In this document: positions 1 to 12,598 of the stretch, in pieces
How the letters are laid out: every line of letters starts with the position of its first letter
How positions within the stretch are numbered: position 1 is the first letter of the stretch
Origin: Zoroaster sp. YZ-2022
Lineage: Eukaryota > Echinodermata > Asteroidea > Forcipulatida > Zoroasteridae
Assembly (NCBI GenBank): GCA_029582265.1
Contig: CM055828.1
Location: 30,810,459 to 30,874,458 of the forward strand
DNA: 64,000 nucleotides
Direction: 5' to 3'
The notes under the pieces: model-generated
What the model saw: only the letters and a program-made list of their open reading frames with translations
What the model was told of the DNA's origin: nothing
Databases searched by the model: none
Made by a program: the position numbers and the translations under genes

Positions 1-209
1 GAATATGCATTCACCCTGGGTTGCTATATGAATATGCATTCACCCTGGGTTGCTATATGAATATGCATGCACCCTGGGTTGCTATATGAATATGCATGCA
101 CCCTGGGTTGCTATATGAATATGCATGCACCCTGGGTTGCTATATGAATATGCATGCACCCTGGGTTGCTATATGAATATGCATGCACCCTGGGTTGCTA
201 TATGAATAT
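1..209. repeat. 29-bp minisatellite
   Basis: About seven head-to-tail copies of a 29-bp unit (GAATATGCATGCACCCTGGG then TTGCTATAT), the first two with TTCACC in place of GCACC. The array is cut by the window edge, so its full length is unknown. Confidence 0.95.
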
Positions 210-347
210 GTAAACAATAGATACAGAGGGGCGGGGTTAGGGAGAGGGATGAGATAATTAGTGGTGAAGACTTATTACAAAGGATTATATAAGATTCACC
301 TGGTAATGTACAACTGATAAAACAATGATGAAATCAACATTGTAAAT

Positions 348-733
348 GTGTGGCAGTCGGGGAAAACCCGTCGGAAGTCGCCACGCACATTTTGTAATTA
401 TGGACCGATTTACGTAAGAATTGACCATAACTCCTTTATGTGAAAAATCTTAGTTTGAAAGAAATGAAAAACACTTTTACACTATGTTTACTATAATGTC
501 AATTTCACCTCAATTCAAGGGATTTACGTTTACTGCATAGCCAACTTTGAAGCCTAATTTCTCCGTTTGTGGGTTTTAGAACCGTCTTTGAAAGGTCATA
601 ACTTTAGTTGTGGTTTGAATATTGAACTCATTAAAACTGTTATGAGATCAGTAAAGGGTGTATTACTTGATTAAATGCTCAACAAGAATTGTAAAAATTT
701 GACCATGTGTTGGGTTTTCCTGGACCGCCACAC
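348..733. mobile_element. MITE-like element, TIR GTGTGGC...GCCACAC
   Basis: The ends GTGTGGCAGTCGGGGAAAAC and GTTTTCCTGGACCGCCACAC are imperfect inverted repeats of about 22 bp, 386 bp apart. AAAT is found on both sides and may be a target duplication. No coding capacity. Confidence 0.6.
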
Positions 734-1390
734 AAATAATTACAAATCTGTTCAAATACTTGTTGTCAGTCTGTGCATGTACATACTTAAAGATGTACCA
801 CAATTTTCTTATCAATCTGAACATTTTTATTTTGCAGAATACTCAAATTATAAACAAATACTTTAAAATGACAAAATTCACCAAACAAATCTTCAGGGCA
901 TGTTTTTACAGTAACAAAAATCCAAGATTCATTTTTCATAAGTTCATTTAGGCACCTAATTACTGTTAAAGCTATGCTCTTTTGACAATTCAATATCTTT
1001 CATGAAAATATGAATGTTCAGATAAAACAAATGTTCTTCGAATCACAGCTGAAATAGTAAAAAATAATTACCACACAGGCGATGCAACGTTACTCAAAAA
1101 ACTAATAATTTAGAGAGAAGAAACCTGAATATTTGTGTAAATTACAGCCATTTCCTTGAACAAATCCCAAATCATGCAAAACATCATTTAAAAAAAAGTT
1201 ATTGCTAATTTATTCATTTTATTGCACTCTATGGTTGATTTCAATATACACACTGCACTGAATAACAAATTATCCAGGATGCATTACTATTCTATACTAT
1301 AAATATACTCTTCAATGGTTTAATATAATACACAAAAAATCAAACAGCTACATTGAAATGTACATAAAGACTTCTTCGCAAACAGAAGTG
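734..1390. other. Unassigned AT-rich DNA
   Basis: No exon, RNA gene or recognisable repeat seen. Small reading frames here show no family resemblance. Confidence 0.6.
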
Positions 1391-1535
1391 CATATTGCAT
1401 CTTGGTCTAGCTAGCGATCATATTGAATCTTGGTCTAGCTAGCGATCGTATTGCATCTTGGTCTAGCTAGCGATCGTATTGCATCTTGGTCTAGCTAGCG
1501 ATCATATTGCATCTTGGTCTACCTAGCGATCAATG
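1391..1535. repeat. 28-bp minisatellite
   Basis: Five copies of CATATTGCATCTTGGTCTAG plus CTAGCGAT, spaced 28 bp, with CATATT/CGTATT variants. Each copy holds the self-complementary run CTAGCTAG. Confidence 0.95.
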
Positions 1536-1596
1536 ATCACTATTTACCTTTAGAGGCGGATCCAGGGTTGCAGAAAAGGGGGGTTCACAATCAATG

Positions 1597-1870
1597 CCGG
1601 ACTCTGGGAGAAGCTGCTTCAGTAGACTGCTGGAGGATCCAGCATCCAGTCTTCGTGTGAATCCTCCAGCAGTCTACTGAAGCATCAGCTTCTCAGAGTC
1701 CGGCATTCTCCTGAAGACGATCAGAGCATACTGACCGAAACGTCGAGTTGTAACCCTCCAGTTCTTTTCAGAACTAATTACTACTCAATCTGAGAATTTC
1801 ACATGGTGTCACCGCAAACGGTCTTTACTTATCCTTTTCACCATGCAAAGCTACAAATATTAATTGATAT
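1597..1870 (+). repeat. Dispersed structured repeat, copy 1, preceded by a long hairpin
   Basis: Positions 1597-1705 form a hairpin with arms of about 45-50 bp (GCCGGACTCTG paired with CAGAGTCCGGC, interior CTTCAGTAGACTGCTGGAGG paired with its complement). Directly after come CTGAAGACGATCAG, AGCATA, CTGACCGAAACGTCGAG and the small hairpin GTTCT-TTTC-AGAAC. The copy then continues with CACATGGTGTCACCGCAAAC and a TTCACCATGC tail. The same order recurs at 12491, 17725, 22930, 40492 (minus) and 56652. Confidence 0.85.
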
Positions 1871-2204
1871 GATAGATAATAACAAGCTAGACCAGCATGT
1901 ATTACACAATTCGGCTTGCAGCTGTGTGCTGTTGTATTCGTGAAGAAGTCAATACTTGGAAGCCATTTCTTTGGGAACATATCACACGATATACGTATAA
2001 ATGTACATTTAACCACATAATTATGACGGCATTTATATAAATTCATGGTAGATTCTTTATATTTAAAAGTTATTGCTGTTTAAAACATACAGGTACAATA
2101 AAAACATTTCTATATGTTTGGTCCATCATATCTATACCATATCTGGTATTGCTTTTCCATTTGTAAAAGTAGTTTCTATTTTATAACAGAATCATCATCT
2201 ACAT

Positions 2205-2720
2205 GAGCACACACACACACACACACAGTCACGCACCGTAATTGTGGGGACATTTACACGTTATTCGACAAGGAATCGGGGACCTAAAACGTTGTGGGGA
2301 CATGAAAATGTCCCCACAGACACTCGTTCTTGCCTTCCCTTTTGTTATAGGTCCCCACAACCCTGCCAGTGCTCGTACACACACACACAATCCCGCGCGG
2401 GGCGTTGTGGGGACAAAATACAAAGGATTTTGGGGATTAAAAACGTTGTGGGGACACACAAAATGTCCCCACAGCTAAGTAATTCCGGATCCCTCTTTTG
2501 TTCTCTGTCCCCATAACGCGGCCAGTGCTTGAACACACACACACACACACGTGTGTAAACGCCTGCAATCGGGGACTTCCTTTGTCAAATTCATTTGTCC
2601 AAAAATACGGGGACGCATTGTTCTCCATTGTGAGAGCAACCGGGGACCATTGTCCCTTTTGTTATACGTCCCCGGTTTGAATGCGCTCACACACGCACAC
2701 GTACAGCCGTTAGTGTAATC
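2205..2720. repeat. About 165-bp tandem repeat with CA tracts and GTGGGGAC/GTCCCCAC pairs
   Basis: Three diverged units, each with a (CA)n run, TTGTGGGGAC, CCTTTTGTTAT-like sequence and GTCCCCACA. Every unit contains inverted GTGGGGAC/GTCCCCAC words that could pair. Confidence 0.75.
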
Positions 2721-2962
2721 ACACTTACACTGCAACGGCAAAAAAGTGAATAACAAGTTTGTGAATAAAAAATAAAAAATTCAGCTCCATCATCAGAATG
2801 GAGGGGTGGGGGTGAGGTTTGGGACTATGGAAAAGAAGAAGGGTCAGGCATATTCAATACGGCTGGGGATGAGGTTGGATGGAGTAATTTTCCAATCATT
2901 TTGTTCATTTTTATAGAAACTGAGCACAGCAATTTGAGTGTCAATTTTTGTGTGAAGAGCCC

Positions 2963-2981
2963 TCCCCCCCCCCCCCCCCCA
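2963..2981. repeat. Poly(C) tract
   Basis: Uninterrupted run of about 17 C. Similar G or C homopolymers occur near 24470, 30383, 33903, 43348, 45764 and 57190. Confidence 0.9.
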
Positions 2982-3212
2982 TCCTCGGAAGGGGACAGGT
3001 GATTGGCAAGTGTTTTGAATATCAAGCACAATCTATAATATTATACTATGTACAGTCCTAAACCTATCAACTTATTCAAGTTTATCTTAAGACCCCAAAA
3101 TGACCAGCAAGTCCTTTAAAGTATAACCTAAATATATAATAAGAAAATACTTTATTATAATAAAAGAACATTGGATTCTTATGAAGCGAGAAATCTATTT
3201 AAAGCGCTTACA

Positions 3213-3475
3213 AACATTACCCCGGTCATTTGGCCAATTTCAATCCTAAACTTCCTTATCTCCCTGGGGAGTATACAGCCCTGAGCCACCGCAGCACTTT
3301 GGAAGCTTTTTCAACCACAATATCAACCTCTACCCTCACAGGTACCCATTTATACTCCTGGGTATAGAGAAGCAATGTACATTACAGTGCCTTGCTCAAG
3401 GACACAAGTACCACGGTTGCGGCCAGGATTCGAACCCACATACTGACTACATTTGTACCGCTCGGCCATAACATC
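3213..3475 (-). mobile_element. SINE fragment, tRNA-derived, reverse orientation
   Basis: Reverse complement matches the element at 58015-58376: GGTTCGAATCC-type B box (here GGATTCGAACCC on plus at about 3427), TTGTGTCCTTGAGCAAG, GTAAATGGGTACCTGTGAGG and the CTCCCCAGGGAG segment, all in the same order and diverged. Confidence 0.75.
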
Positions 3476-3775
3476 CCTTTAGTTAAACTAGTACCGTATA
3501 AAAATCACAAAATGAAGGAAAAAAAATACATTTTTAAACATCCTTTGTAAGATATCACTGTGTAGCAATATATTAAAATGATATTCGAAAAAATAATTTT
3601 TAATTAGCATCTAGCGAGTTCAAACAAAAATAACAAAAATGACATTTGTCCTCCTTTTGAAATGTGCTATCAGCCCCCGAGCCAGGGGTTTAACTTTTGT
3701 TTGTGTAATTTTGGTGAACTTGAGCAGATTTTGGGCAGTGAAAATAATGACAGTTCAACCATGCTTAGTATGCTT

Positions 3776-4466
3776 TGAATCAAGATACATTACAGGAAAT
3801 GTACAACATTGGTAATGTTGGCCAAACTGCTTCTATGAGTATGCTTACTCTCTTTGAATCAAGATATACATTGAAGGGAAGGTACAACATTGGTAATGTT
3901 GGCCAAACTGCTTCTATGAGTATGCTTACTCTCTTTGAATCAAGATATACATTGAAGGGAAGGTACAACATTGGTAATGTTGGCCAAACTGCTTCTATGA
4001 GTATGCTTACTCTCTTTGAATCAAGATATACATTAAGGAAAGGTACAACATTGGTAATGTTGGCAAAACTGCTTCTATGAGTATGCTTACTCTCTTTGAA
4101 TCAAGATATACATTGAAGGGAAGATACAACATTGGTAATGTTGGCAAAACTGATTCTATGAGTATGCTTACTCTCTTTGAATCAAGATATACATTGAAGG
4201 GAGGGTACAACATTGGTAATGTTGGCAAAACTGCTTCTATGAGTATGCTTACACTCTTTGAATCAAGATATACATTGAAGGGAAGATACAACATTGGTAA
4301 TGTTGGCAAAACTGCTTCTATGAGTATGCTTACTCTCTTTGAATCAAGATATACATTGAAGGGAAGGTACAACATTGGTAATGTTGGCAAAACTGATTCT
4401 ATGAGTATGCTTACTCTCTTTGAATCAAGATATACATTAAAAGGTAAAATACAGCATTGGTAATGT
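3776..4466. repeat. 81-bp satellite array 1
   Basis: About eight and a half copies of an 81-bp unit that starts GGTACAACATTGGTAATGTT, continues GGC(C/A)AAACTGCTTCTATGAG and TATGCTTACTCTCTTTGAAT, and ends with CAAGATATACATTGAAGGGA. ACATT-GGT-AATGT is a small palindrome. Since 81 is divisible by three, the array is spuriously open on both strands. The first three copies have GGCC where the later ones have GGCA. Confidence 0.97.
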
Positions 4467-4689
4467 TAGGTTTTGTTGCATGTTAGATTTTGTTGTATTC
4501 ATTCAAATGTCAAATTGAGGAAAGAGTACTCTTTCCTAAATTATGGAAGTTATTTCAACTATCATCAAAGGTGACAGCATCTCAGACAAAACTATGGAAG
4601 ATTGATCCCATCACACACCAAGTAAGTTTCACAATACAATTTGAAAATGTTGCTATTTATGAATTGCAAATTTACCTTAGTAGAGGTCA

Positions 4690-5622
4690 AAAAAAGACTC
4701 TGGTTTCTGGTCATAAGGTCAGCTTCAAAATCGGTGCGGTGAAATTTTTTTGTAATTTATTTTTAAGTGATACATGTTAACATACACCCATCACAACTTC
4801 TAAGTTCCCCCTAATATTTTTTAGAATATCTCAACAAGTATTGCATGAATTTAAAAAATTCAAAAAGCAAATGACAGAATGACATGTTCTACACAGCTCG
4901 TAATGAAATGGTTGAAATTCATTCATGCATGCACAATTGACAGTGATTTGAATGAAAATTCAGCTGAAAAAAAAGTTGCAGTACAAAGCATTGCTTCATT
5001 GGCATGTTACACATGTAGTTTTCTGTAAGAACTCTCATGCATCAATAACAATGGTATTGATGGCTGTTTCATAATAAGAAAAGAATATTCAAAGAGCAAC
5101 ATGCAACATGCATGTCCATTGTTTTAGAAGGGTAAAGCAAGAGTTTAATATGGAATTGGTCCTCCATTATTCTCCATAAGTGAGTTCTTACAGAAAACTA
5201 CATGTGTAACATGCCATTGAAGCAATGCTTTGCACTGCCAACTTTTTTTTCAGCTGAATTTTCATTCAAATCACTGTCAATTGTGCATGCATGACTGAAT
5301 TTCAACCATTTTATTACGAGCTGTGTAGAACATGTCATTCTGTCATTTGCTTTTTGAATTTTTAAAATTCATGCAATACTTGTTGAGATATTCTAAAAAA
5401 TATTAGGGGGAACTTAGAAGTTGTGATGGGTGTATATGCGTGATTATTGGAACCAGAGCAAATTGCCCATACAAATCGGCCAAACATTCATACCCCAATG
5501 TGAAAAGGTCATTTAAAACACAGTGCGGCAGAATATAAATCAATCTAGCAACTTTGGCTGCAATTGGGCGATCATTACCTCGCCGCGTTGACCAGAAACC
5601 GGAGACATTTTATTTGGCCTTA
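4690..5622. mobile_element. MITE of the 'ACCAGAAAC' family, interrupted by another element
   Basis: Left part 4690-4781 (GACTCTGGTTTCTGGTCATA, then GCTTCAAAATCGGTGCGGTG) and right part 5436-5622 (ACCAGAGCAAATTGCCCATA ... ACCAGAAACCGGAGAC) match the two halves of the continuous copies at 28963-29347 and 62923-63331. The inverted-repeat element 4782-5435 sits between them. Confidence 0.75.
4782..5435. mobile_element. Fold-back/MITE element with 250-bp arms
   Basis: Left arm 4782-5034 begins ATACACCCATCACAACTTCT. Right arm 5182-5435 is its near-perfect reverse complement, ending AGAAGTTGTGATGGGTGTAT. A loop of about 147 bp separates them. No coding capacity, so it is non-autonomous. Confidence 0.93.
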
Positions 5623-7125
5623 ATATTTACAAATTACATTCAGCCTTCCAATACCACAATGCATTAACAATGAACAGGGCATATTCTCACCGGCCGAGTT
5701 TACTCAAATTCTTTTGGATTCTGTCCAGAGAATCAAGCATGCTAATCAGCAAATGAGACATACAAAGACAACAGGTGTTAACATGTGTTTTTACAGCAAT
5801 GTACATACATGTTCATGATTATGCTTTTGTATCAAGGACCTCTATGTGTTTACGAATTGCCACGTGACGCTCACTTTGCGCTCCCCCGATTCCAGTGTAA
5901 ATTGGAAACCGAGCCTGAAAATATGCCACATTGAAGCAGTTTCATGAACTACACAAAACAGACTGGATTCGTGTATACAATCATTGGTATTAAAAAGGCA
6001 AAAAACTTCAGAATACCCTGGCTGTGACTATTAACCTGGGTTTGGGATGACATTGGAAAGCTGCTCAACGTCCTTTTGCATAGAAATCAAATATTTTCAG
6101 ACTTATCGCAAGAACATGTACCAATGTCGGAAAAGAATGAGTCCATCATTTCAATTACGGTGGATTTTGCCCTCGATTCTTCAATCTACAATGACAAGGT
6201 TCGCTGCAACCATTTTGTCATGACTTAGAAATCACACCAATCTGGCCCATCAAAATCAACAAATCAAAAGCACTGATTGGCCAAAAAGCACTGATTGGCC
6301 AAAAAGCACTGATTGGCCAAAAAGCACTGATCGGCCAGTTGAGTTATACTATACAATTTACAAGACAAGTGCCATGTATAATCAGTCCGGCTCACAACAC
6401 CATCTTGTGCTGAGCGCTAACACTGCTGATTGAAGGATGCTGATGACCAAACAGAGGCTGATTCCACTCAGCTGCTAATCAGGGACAAGTTTGCTTAGCA
6501 ATTTTTCTTGGTTACCAGCCAAACCTTCAATACTAAATTTTGTATACTTTGGCCATTGATAAAAAAAAACATCCTACTGCTATTTTTAGGATAAACTATT
6601 TTGTTGTCCGATAAACTATTTTGTTGTATTTTGTTGTCAGTTGCATTCTGTGTCTAACCAAGTAGAATGTCAACCAAAAACGGAAGCAGGCCCCTTGGTA
6701 CTGACGTGACGAATTGGCCATGCCACCAGGACAACCTACAAGTACAGTACATGTGTATAATGGTTTGTGCAGCATTTATATATATATATGTATTATTAGG
6801 CTCTGCATGTTGCGCATTTGATAATACACAGGGATGAATTTGGCTCTAATGGAATACAAAAATCACTGAAGATGGTCTAGGAACTGCCTAGGTTTTAAAA
6901 AAAAAACTTATATTACATGTAATTGTGTGCATATTAAAAAAAAAATCACTGAATTCAGCTAATTCATTGAAAAGACGCAATCCCTAAGTGATGGGATTGG
7001 ATGTTTTACATTAACTACACATGTACGTCAACTGTAGATTGTTTTGGACAACTGATGTTTTAAACTGCATCTTAAAAATTAAGATATAAACAAACAAAAT
7101 ATAATATCCAATGTTAAAACTATTT
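5623..7125. other. Gene-downstream DNA, mostly unassigned
   Basis: Contains an 18-bp tandem run (AAAAAGCACTGATTGGCC, about four copies at 6265-6340) and a fragment near 6480-6540 (GCTTAGCAATTTTTCTTGG) related to the MITE at 8937. The sialidase 3' UTR must lie at its right end. Nothing else is recognisable. Confidence 0.6.
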
Positions 7126-7503
7126 CTATGTTTCTTGAATTTCCTCGATTACTTCAGGTTTCGTTGCCATGCCAACCCCCTCCATCATTTTCTCTAATGT
7201 AAACGTCTGGAAGACGATCCTCTCATATGGATGCAAGCTCCCGCATTCGTAGAGACAGCCAAAGTTCAAAACCAGTGTGCCGTCGTTGGTGCGCGTCTCG
7301 TAGCCGACCAGATCGGAGTAGGCGCTGGCGCCGGAGTACAGTTGCCACGGTGAACTCCACGTTCGGCAGCTGTTGCGGCTCAGACGCACCGACATGTTGA
7401 CGCGCGTCTCGCTGCTGGCAGGGTTGGAGAATAAGACCCAGGTGCTGTAGTCGTAGGCATCCGGTGGTATTTGATTAGGGGCGTGGAAACCTAGAATGCT
7501 GCC
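7126..7503 (-). CDS. Sialidase coding exon 8, C-terminus and stop (residues 302-426)
   Basis: Acceptor gattgacatacag, then 125 codons and a TAG stop. Encodes GSILGFHAP, LFSNPAS, TRVNMSVRLS (R335), a degenerate Asp box SRNSCRTW (343-350), SAYSDL (Y363) and GCLYE followed by YERIVFQTF, the usual end of the catalytic propeller. A Glu/Lys-rich tail of about 20 residues follows. No clear AATAAA was seen in the next 120 bases. Confidence 0.95.
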   Translation of the reverse strand, partial: GSILGFHAPNQIPPDAYDYSTWVLFSNPASSETRVNMSVRLSRNSCRTWSSPWQLYSGASAYSDLVGYETRTNDGTLVLNFGCLYECGSLHPYERIVFQTFTLEKMMEGVGMATKPEVIEEIQET

Positions 7504-10500
7504 CTGTATGTCAATCAAAGAAAAAGTATGTCTTGTGAGTTGAGAAAAGCCGTTAGGGTTAACTTGACGTTTCGACAAGTGAGCTTCAAGTCAGATTCAG
7601 GACTATGCCCTCTAATCTCTAATCCCCTAATCCTCTAATCCCCTAATCCCAGCAGCACAATCCCACTCTACCCTACTTAAGCTCCCAGAGTCAGGGCATT
7701 TTCCTTAAGATGACCAGAGTATACTAGGTGGAAAATCAACAGCTCTTCTCAGAGCATACAGGTGTCTATATTACATTTCACCAGCTTTACATGTATAAAT
7801 GACGAGTTACCACATACAATGGCTCTGACTCTGACTCAATCTTTGGGATTCTGCCCCAGACTGTGCCAGACTTGAGGTTTTTGTGAAGCAAAATGGCATG
7901 TTCAATATCAAATTTAAAAAAATTTAAATCAAGCGACGATTACAGTTTTTGAAAATGTGCCCAGTATTGATAATCTATATGTATAATAAAAGTTACCATA
8001 CAAATCGTAAATTTATAATGTACAGAATTGCCAACAGATTTGAACACTGGCTGTTTGTATACAATATTTGGTTTTCTTGCTAAAATATTAATTTTTAAAG
8101 AATTTGTGACTCAGACTCAAGCCTTGTGACATGGACTTGACTGGCAGGATTTGGACTCGAGACTCAAAACTCAGACTCAAGACTCTGACTTGACACTTGA
8201 GGACTCAGATTGAACTTGTGGTTTAAGGACACAAATAAAAGTCTACATTTCACCAATGGTATACACAGCTTTAATTTTAAGGAAGATAAAGTTTCATTCC
8301 AAACAATGTTCTGATTCTACCGACCTGGCAACCGCCAAAGTTACGGACTGCTGGAATCCATTTGGTCAACGTGTGGCCCGGCTCATGAAGCTGCGTTGCC
8401 AATTCACCAGGGTTGAAGGAGAGGCAACCATCATGACTGAATGCCTGTTGCCGCGGTGTTTGAACGCCAAGGGTCCTGCTGTTGATATAGACTCGTCCAT
8501 CGTCGAACTCAACTGCCTGGACATTTGATGGGAATGGAAATAATTAAGGTGAAGTTGAGGATTGTGTTAACACACACAAATGCTGACAGCAAAGCCGTTG
8601 GGGAAATTGTTACGCTAGAGTAAACCTTATTTGATAAATTTTTCAAGATATTTTCGAAGGAAATGATACAGTAGGGTAAAAAGCAATCAGGCATACAGTT
8701 TGTAACCCTGAAGAAACCTGTGAACTAAGTGAAGATAGCGAGGGTTATATGTTCCGTAGTAGATGTGGGAGGAAAACAAACATTCTAGGGGAAATTACCC
8801 AGCATCATATCGGGCAGGAACTGCAACCCCAATCCAGTGGGAGTCAAACCCAAAACCACTGGGGGAGAAAGGTAGAGGAATTACCGTTAGGCCATGCCTG
8901 ATCCACTTGTTACCTGATCCCTTTCCATACCTGTCCCCTGGGCCCAATTTCATTGAGCTGCTTAGCAAAACAAAATTGCTTACCAGAAAAAAAATTGCTT
9001 AGCAGATTTTGTTGGTTACCAGCTAAACTTTCATACAGAATGTGTGTATTTTGGCTGGTAGTCTGTTTTATATTGCTATAAAGCAAAAATATTTGCTAAG
9101 CCAAATTCTCTGCTAAGCAGCCCTATGAAATTGGCCCCAGGTCTCAACCAATCAGAAGGGCTAAACTGTCTTTAGGTACCTTTAACAATTCTGTCAATGA
9201 ATAACTACGGCACTTATCTCCCTCCCTCCCTCCCTCCCTCCCCCTACCCATGCCCCTCCCCCTCCAGGCACAACGTATACACCGCACAAATTGCAAAACA
9301 CAAAACATGATACACATATTTCATTATATTCAAAATGCACATGTACAAGTACATGTATAAAGCTCATCTAATCAATACACAAATATTGACTTCACAATTA
9401 TTACTGTACACACCATAGCATTAGGTTTTAAAGGCACTCTCTGTTACTTTAAGGTTGGGTTTCCGTTCAGTTAAGTCGAGGCTGACCTTGATAGTAGATT
9501 AAATATAATGTATCATACTGGTCATCAAAAACGAGCAGATGAATCTGATGTTGGGGGGGGGAGGACTACGTCCTTTGTTACCGTCCTTCAATCATCACTG
9601 CCAAGGAGGTACATTAGTCTTGCCTCTCCATTATATTTTTCCGCCAAGTGCATAAATGCGTGGACAATGTAATTATAAAGACAGTGCAGTTCATTTCACT
9701 GATTTTGTATGGGTTACTGTTTCCACTATATGCGATAGTGGCTTCACATTTAGTGGGCAGATGGAATCACTCATTCCTGCAGACAAATTTCTGCAAGCCT
9801 TATGTATGCACGAACAAAAATTAACACCAACATCTAAAATGCATATTCCGTGTGTTTTTCCCTAAATGGCATGTACATGTGTATTGTTTGTTCAATCAAC
9901 TCACTCAAATTTTTTCCTTGAGAAATTGAAGTAAATTGCTTTTAAATGTGATGTTTCACAAAATAATTTGCCAAAACATTGTTTAACAGTCCGTATGTGA
10001 CCAGCAATAATTGACTGGCAATAAATGACTGGCAATAAATCTATCCCCTGCACATCGTTAATTCATTCATTTGCTTAATAGCTCTTCACTTAGATGACCT
10101 GTACAATTTGTTTTTGTGGAATGACTAACGTGTATTGGAAATTAATTGACTTTGCTTCTACTAGTAGAGCAATTTTTGTTTATCTTCTATGAAAAATATA
10201 TTTGTGACTTGGGGCTGTCCAGGGTAAAAGTAAAAGTTGACAAAAAAAATTTCATTAAAAAGATGTGCCCTCCTGCCCTTTGCTCATAAAAATACAATAA
10301 TATATACAGTCATGTATAGAAATAACAGAAAAGTTAGTGAACACAACAAGACACAATTGAAAATATAAATAAAAAACACATTTATATTAATACACAACAT
10401 GAAATTAAAGTGCCAGGTTAATGTGTACACTTTATATAAAAGGATAAACATGAGGATTCAAAATAAGGACTCTTTGCTTCAAAGACTTTTCTTCAGAAAT

Positions 10501-12566
10501 TGTGATTTGCTTCATGACTAAGAACCTGCATTTAGCTGAAACTTTAAAGGGAAGGTACAACATTGGTAATGCTGGCAAAAATGCTTTTATGAGTGTGCTT
10601 ACTCTCTTTGAATCAAGACATACATTTGTACATTAATGGGAAGGCCTGTACAACATTGGTCATGCTGGCAAAACTGCTTTTATGAGTACATGCTTACTCT
10701 CTTTGAATCAAGATATACATTAAAGGGAAGGTACAACATTGGTAATGTTGGCAAAACTGCTTCTATGGGTATGCTTACTCTCTTTAAATCAAGATACACA
10801 TTAAATGAAGGTGCATCATTGGTAATGTTGGCCAAACTGCTTCTATGAGTATGAGTATGCTTACTCTCTTTGAATCAATATACATTAAAGGGAAGGTACA
10901 CACTGGTAATGTTGGCCAAACTGCTTCTATGAGTATGCTTACTCTCTTTGAATCAAGATATACATTAAAGGGAAGGTACACATTGGTAATGTTGGCCAAA
11001 CTGCTTCTATGAGTATGCTTACTCTCTTTGAATCAAGATATATATTAAAGGGAATGTACACATTGGTAATGTTGTCTAAACTGCTTCTATGAATGAGTAT
11101 GCTTACTCTCTTTGAATCAAGATATACATTAAAGGGAAGGTACAACATTGGTAATGTTGGCAAAACTGCTTCTATGAGTATGCTTACTCTCTTTGAATCA
11201 AGATATACATTAAATGGAAGGTACAACATTGGTAATGTTGGCAAAACTGCTTCTATGAGTATGTTTACTCTCTTTGAATCAAGATGTACATTAAAGGGAA
11301 GGTACAACATTGGTAATGTTGGCAAAACTGCTTCTTAACAGTCCAGCTGATTACATTATGTTGTTAAAAAGAACATTGAAAATTTGTTTGCTATAATTTA
11401 GGAAAAGTATTCTTTCCTCAATTTTTCCTAACAGCGACAGCTCCTCAGACAAAATTGTTTCTCAAGAATACTGATATCATCATCAGCTTTACCCAAAAAA
11501 AATAAATAAATAAAAACGCGTCACCACACCGATTTTGAAGCCAACCTGTGACCAGAAATCAGAGACTTTTTGGGGGGCCTTTGCTGTTTTTGTTCCCATT
11601 TTTTATTGAATAGTTCGTCTATACCTTATCTTTAGTTATGAATGACATCATATTAGAAACGATTCGATGCATTCCCATTCCCCACACAAAAAAATGTTAA
11701 CAAAAGATCGGAGACTTCCATTTGTGTGGCTTAAATGCTCAGTAAGTTTTAAATAAGTCGTTTACGGATAATTGGAACCTTGAAATGGAACGGGTAAATG
11801 ACAGTTTCGGTCGGGTATCCGGGTACCCGGATACCCTGCACAGCCTTAGTCCTAAAGTGGCTCCATAGTGGCTGCAAAAAGGTGGGAAAACAACCATAAA
11901 ATAAGTAAACATAAAATATAATACATATGGTGAATTTATGTGTATGGTGATAAAAATAGGATGCATGGTCTCCTTTGCCAATGAGTGGATCCACTAATGA
12001 GTATTCTGGATGAAAGCCGGATGGTTGGTGGCCTTGACCAAGGCTGTCTTAACTGCCCGCCGCGCTTTGCCAGATCCGGTGGGCATTCAGTACGTATCCG
12101 GCCAGGCCACCATGCGACGAGGGACCCTACACTAATAGTGTACTAGTACATGTATTTCCCCACACATGCATTTGCTAAGTCCCGGGAGCCGGGGGGACTC
12201 TGTTATGCACATTGCAGCTACATTGTACATCACGTACATGTACTTCTAGTGTATGCGTGTGTAGGTGGTACATGGTCTGTGTTGGGAAGTACATACATGT
12301 ACATGTACAGGACATGGTCCATCGTCTGATTGTGGCCTGGTTGGCTATGTATTGTATGCACAGGATCCCGATGAGTGTTAGACAGCCTTGGTCAAGGCTA
12401 GCTGTTTGGTGGCATGTATGGTTAAGTAGGCTAGCTGCAAAACCAAATTTTAAACTTCAAAATCAAATTCTTAAAACAGTTTCTTTTGTTCTCCTGAAGA
12501 TGATCAGGGCATACTGATCGAAACGTTGAGTTGCAACCACCAGTTCTTTTCACAACTATATGTAAT

Positions 12567-12598
<32 letters not shown>

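Noticed and set aside
3775..4463. Long repetitive frames on both strands of the 81-bp arrays, which could be read as repeat proteins
   Set aside because: An 81-bp unit is a multiple of three, so any stop-free unit gives such frames. Some units have frame-breaking indels and there is no sign of codon-level selection.
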